A stretch of DNA of 64,000 bases from Osmia lignaria lignaria (taxonomy: Eukaryota; Arthropoda; Insecta; Hymenoptera; Megachilidae): assembly GCF_051020975.1 (NCBI RefSeq), contig NW_027478167.1, forward strand, positions 3,472,001-3,536,000, written 5' to 3'. How positions within the stretch are numbered: position 1 is the first letter of the stretch; the number at the start of each line of letters is the position of its first letter. This document shows, in pieces, positions 61,604 through 64,000 of this stretch. The notes beneath the pieces were generated by a model, which had not been told where the DNA came from, did no database searches, and was given only the letters and a program-made list of their open reading frames with translations. The position numbers and the translations under genes were made by a program.

Positions 61604-63857
61604 TTGCAGATATATCTCAAGGGAAGGGGCCTGACGGACATATTTCGAGATATTTCTTCTTCTTGTTGTTCTTCTTCTGCACAGCTAAGCTGGAAGTGGC
61701 ATTTACAGCTCGCTATAGTGCAGAGTTATCTCAAAGAAAGGGGCCACGGTGTTTATGTATCTCTATTATGTTCGTGCGGCTTCGGAACTTTTAAATATCT
61801 TGATATATCTCGAGAACTACGCATCTGATCAAAAAATATCATAGAATATAAAAAGTCGGAAACTTAATTCTCTACAAAAAAGGTCTCTTAACATTTTGCC
61901 ATAGCTCGCTTCGTTTCCGAGATATTTGCAGATATATCTCAAGGGAAGGGGCCTGACGGACATATTTCGAGATATTTCTTCTTCTTGTTGTTCTTCTTCT
62001 GCACAGCTAAGCTGGAAGTGGCATTTCCAGCTCGCAATAGTGCAGAGTTATCTCAAAGAGAGGGGCCACGGTGTTTCTGTATCTCTATTATGTTGGTGCG
62101 GCTTCGGAACTTTTAAATATCTTGATATATCTCGAAAACTACGCTTCTGATCAAAAAATATCATACAACATAAATTGTAGGAAACATAATTCTCTACAAA
62201 AAAGGTCTCTTAACATTTTGCCATAGCTCGCTTCGTTTCCGAGATATTTGCAGATATATCTCAAGGGAAGGGGCCTGACGGACATATTTCGAGATATTTC
62301 TTCTTCTTGTTGTTCTTCTTCTGCACAGCTAAGCTGGAAGTGGCATTTACAGCTCGCAATAGTGCAGAGTTATCTCAAAGAAAGGGGCCACGGTGTTTAT
62401 GTATCTCTATTATGTTCGTGCGGCTTCGGAACTTTTAAATATCTTGATATATCTCGAGAACTACGCATCTGATCAAAAAATATCATAGAATATAAAAAGT
62501 AGGAAACTTAATTCTCTACAAAAAAGGTCTCTTAACATTTTGCCATAGCTCGCTTCGTTTCCGAGATATTTGCAGATATATCTCAAGGGAAGGGGCCTGA
62601 CGGACATATTTCGAGATATTTCTTCTTCTTGTTGTTCTTCTTCTGCACAGCTAAGCTGGAAGTGGCATTTACAGCTCGCTATAGTGCAGAGTTATCTCAA
62701 AGAAAGGGGCCACGGTGTTTATGTATCTCTATTATGTTCGTGCGGCTTCCGAACTTTTAAATATCTTGATATATCTCGAGAACTACGCATCTGATCAAAA
62801 AATATCATAGAATATAAAAAGTAGGAAACTTAATTCTCTACAAAAAAGGTCTCTTAACATTTTGCCATAGCTCGCTTCGTTTCCGAGATATTTGCAGATA
62901 TATCTCAAGGGAAGGGGCCTGACGGACATATTTCGAGATATTTCTTCTTCTTGTTGTTCTTCTTCTGCACAGCTAAGCTGGAAGTGGCATTTCCAGCTCG
63001 CAATAGTGCAGAGTTATCTCAAAGAGAGGGGCCACGGTGTTTCTGTATCTCTATTATGTTGGTGCGGCTTCGGAACTTTTAAATATCTTGATATATCTCG
63101 AGAACTACGCATCTGATCAAAAAATATCATAGAAGATAAAAAGTAGGAAACTTAATTCCCTACAAAAAAGGTCTCTTAACATTTTGCCATAGCTCGCTTC
63201 GTTTCCGAGATATTTGCAGATTTATCTCAAGGGAAGGGGCCTGACGGACATATTTCGAGATATTTCTTCTTCTTGTTGTTCTTCTTCTGCACAGCTAAGC
63301 TGGAAGTGGCATTTGCGGCTCGCACTAGTGCAGAGTTATCTCAAAGGAAGGGGCCACGGTGTTTCTGTATCTCTATTATGTTGGTGCGGCTTCGGAACTT
63401 TTAAATATCTCGATATATCTCGAAAACTACGCTTCTGATCAAAAAATATCATAGAACATAAATTGTAGGAAACATAATTCTCTACAAAAAAGGTCTCTTA
63501 ACATTTTGCCATAGCTCGCTTCGTTTCCGAGATATTTGCAGATTCAGCTCAAAGGAACTGGCCTGACGGACATATTTCGAGATATTTCTTCTTCTTGTTG
63601 TTCTTCCTCTGCACAGCTAAGCTGGAAGTGGCATTTGCAGCTCGCAATAGTGCAGAGTTATCTCAAAGAAAGGGGCCACGGTGTTTCTGTATCTCTATTA
63701 TGTTGGTGCGGCTTCGGAACTTTTAAATATCTTGATATATCTCGAGAACTACGCATCTAATCAAAAAATATCATAGAACATAAAAAGTAGGAAACTTAAT
63801 TCTCTACAAAAAAGGTCTCTTAACATTTTGCCATAGCTCGCTTCGTTTCCGAGATAT
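61604..63857 (+). repeat. Seven-monomer block with GTTTATGTATC monomers and a 966-bp-spaced pair
   Basis: 61604, 62248 and 62570 share GTGTTTATGTATC, found nowhere else that I noticed. CGCTATAGTG is shared by 61604 and 62570. The pairs 61604/61926 and 62570/62892 are 966 bp apart. 63214 has CAAAGGAAGG as at 25220 and 29405. In 63536 the usual TGATCA becomes TAATCA, still a stop codon. Confidence 0.82.
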
Positions 63858-64000
63858 TTGCAGATTTATCTCAAGGGAAGGGGCCTGACGGACATATTTC
63901 GAGATATTTCTTCTTCTTGTTGTTCTTCTTCTGCACAGCTAAGCTGGAAGTGGCATTTGCGGCTCGCACTAGTGCAGAGTTATCTCAACGAAAGGGGCCA
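63858..64000 (+). repeat. Partial monomer at right edge
   Basis: The first 143 bases of a TTTGCGG/GCACTAG-type monomer with a private CTCAACGAAAGG. The array continues beyond the window. Confidence 0.95.

Larger units (their letters stand above)
1..64000 (+). repeat. Satellite DNA array, 322-bp monomer, about 199 copies head to tail
   Basis: The whole window is a single tandem array. Landmarks such as TTTGCCATAGCTCGCTTCG, the CTTCTTGTTGTTC tract and TGATCAAAAAATATC recur every 322 bases from edge to edge. Of 198 complete monomers, 191 are exactly 322 bp, three are 323 and four are 321. All lie in the same direction. Monomers are roughly 94-100% identical by eye, and the variants recur in fixed orders as higher-order repeats. 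No transposon, gene, RNA gene or unique spacer interrupts it. Such arrays are typical of eukaryotic centromeric or other heterochromatin; which location applies here cannot be told from the window. Confidence 0.98.

Noticed and set aside
103..63760. About 180 short plus-strand open frames of 74-84 codons as protein genes
   Set aside because: They are the same repeat read in the same phase. There is no ATG, no ribosome-binding context, changes are mostly nonsynonymous, and nonsense and frameshift copies are freely duplicated. Longer versions (79 or 84 codons) arise from single-base changes: TCG to TTG or TAG to TAT upstream, or loss of the usual TGA stop.
1..64000. CRISPR array
   Set aside because: Unit length is 322 bp with no short conserved repeat alternating with unique spacers, and no cas genes.
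1..64000. rDNA, histone or other tandem gene cluster
   Set aside because: The unit is too short and has no rRNA, tRNA or known protein signature.

Overview
The window is one uninterrupted tandem satellite array. A monomer of about 322 bp, always in the same orientation, repeats from base 1 to base 64000: 198 complete monomers plus a 102-base partial at the left edge and a 143-base partial at the right. There is no unique sequence, transposon, RNA gene, convincing protein gene or inverted monomer. The repeat phase used here starts at the TTG at 103, 425, 747 and so on.

This points to eukaryotic heterochromatin, such as centromeric, pericentromeric or subtelomeric DNA. Hand count of a consensus monomer gives 126 G+C of 322 (39%) and 11 CpG against about 12 expected. 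That lack of CpG depletion suggests a genome without heavy CpG methylation, and the look of the repeat (runs of CGAGATATTT) is reminiscent of invertebrate satellites. I cannot name the species or the satellite family.

Monomers are not random variants. They fall into recurring haplotypes, about 94% identical between divergent types (19 differences in one pair compared by eye), and these recur in fixed orders as higher-order repeats (HORs). Layout: 103-9120, a 16-monomer block and a copy shortened to 12; 9121-10730, transition with a monomer-pair duplication; 10731-14592, a 6-monomer unit twice; 14593-22321, variable-length HORs marked by a GATGTATCTC monomer; 22322-31013, mosaic with a 644-bp dimer duplication; 31014-35843, a 7-monomer-spaced repeat and 644-bp dimers; 35844-38741, a 966-bp trimer three times; 38742-44537, a 9-monomer (2898 bp) duplication; 44538-61603, a 7-monomer (2254 bp) HOR in three copies embedded in larger duplications; 61604-64000, a local rearranged end.

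Every monomer contains a 74-codon open frame beginning at TTG. I judge it non-coding: there is no ATG, most differences between monomers change the amino acid, 11 monomers carry nonsense codons and 3 carry frameshifts, and these defects have themselves been copied by HOR duplication. Other monomer structure includes an in-frame internal direct repeat (28 bp, 114 bp apart), a TTC/TTG triplet tract, a four-times-used CGAGATAT motif in both orientations, and an imperfect 21-bp inverted repeat flanking an A-rich linker. I found no new gene system; the interesting content is the array's evolutionary architecture.
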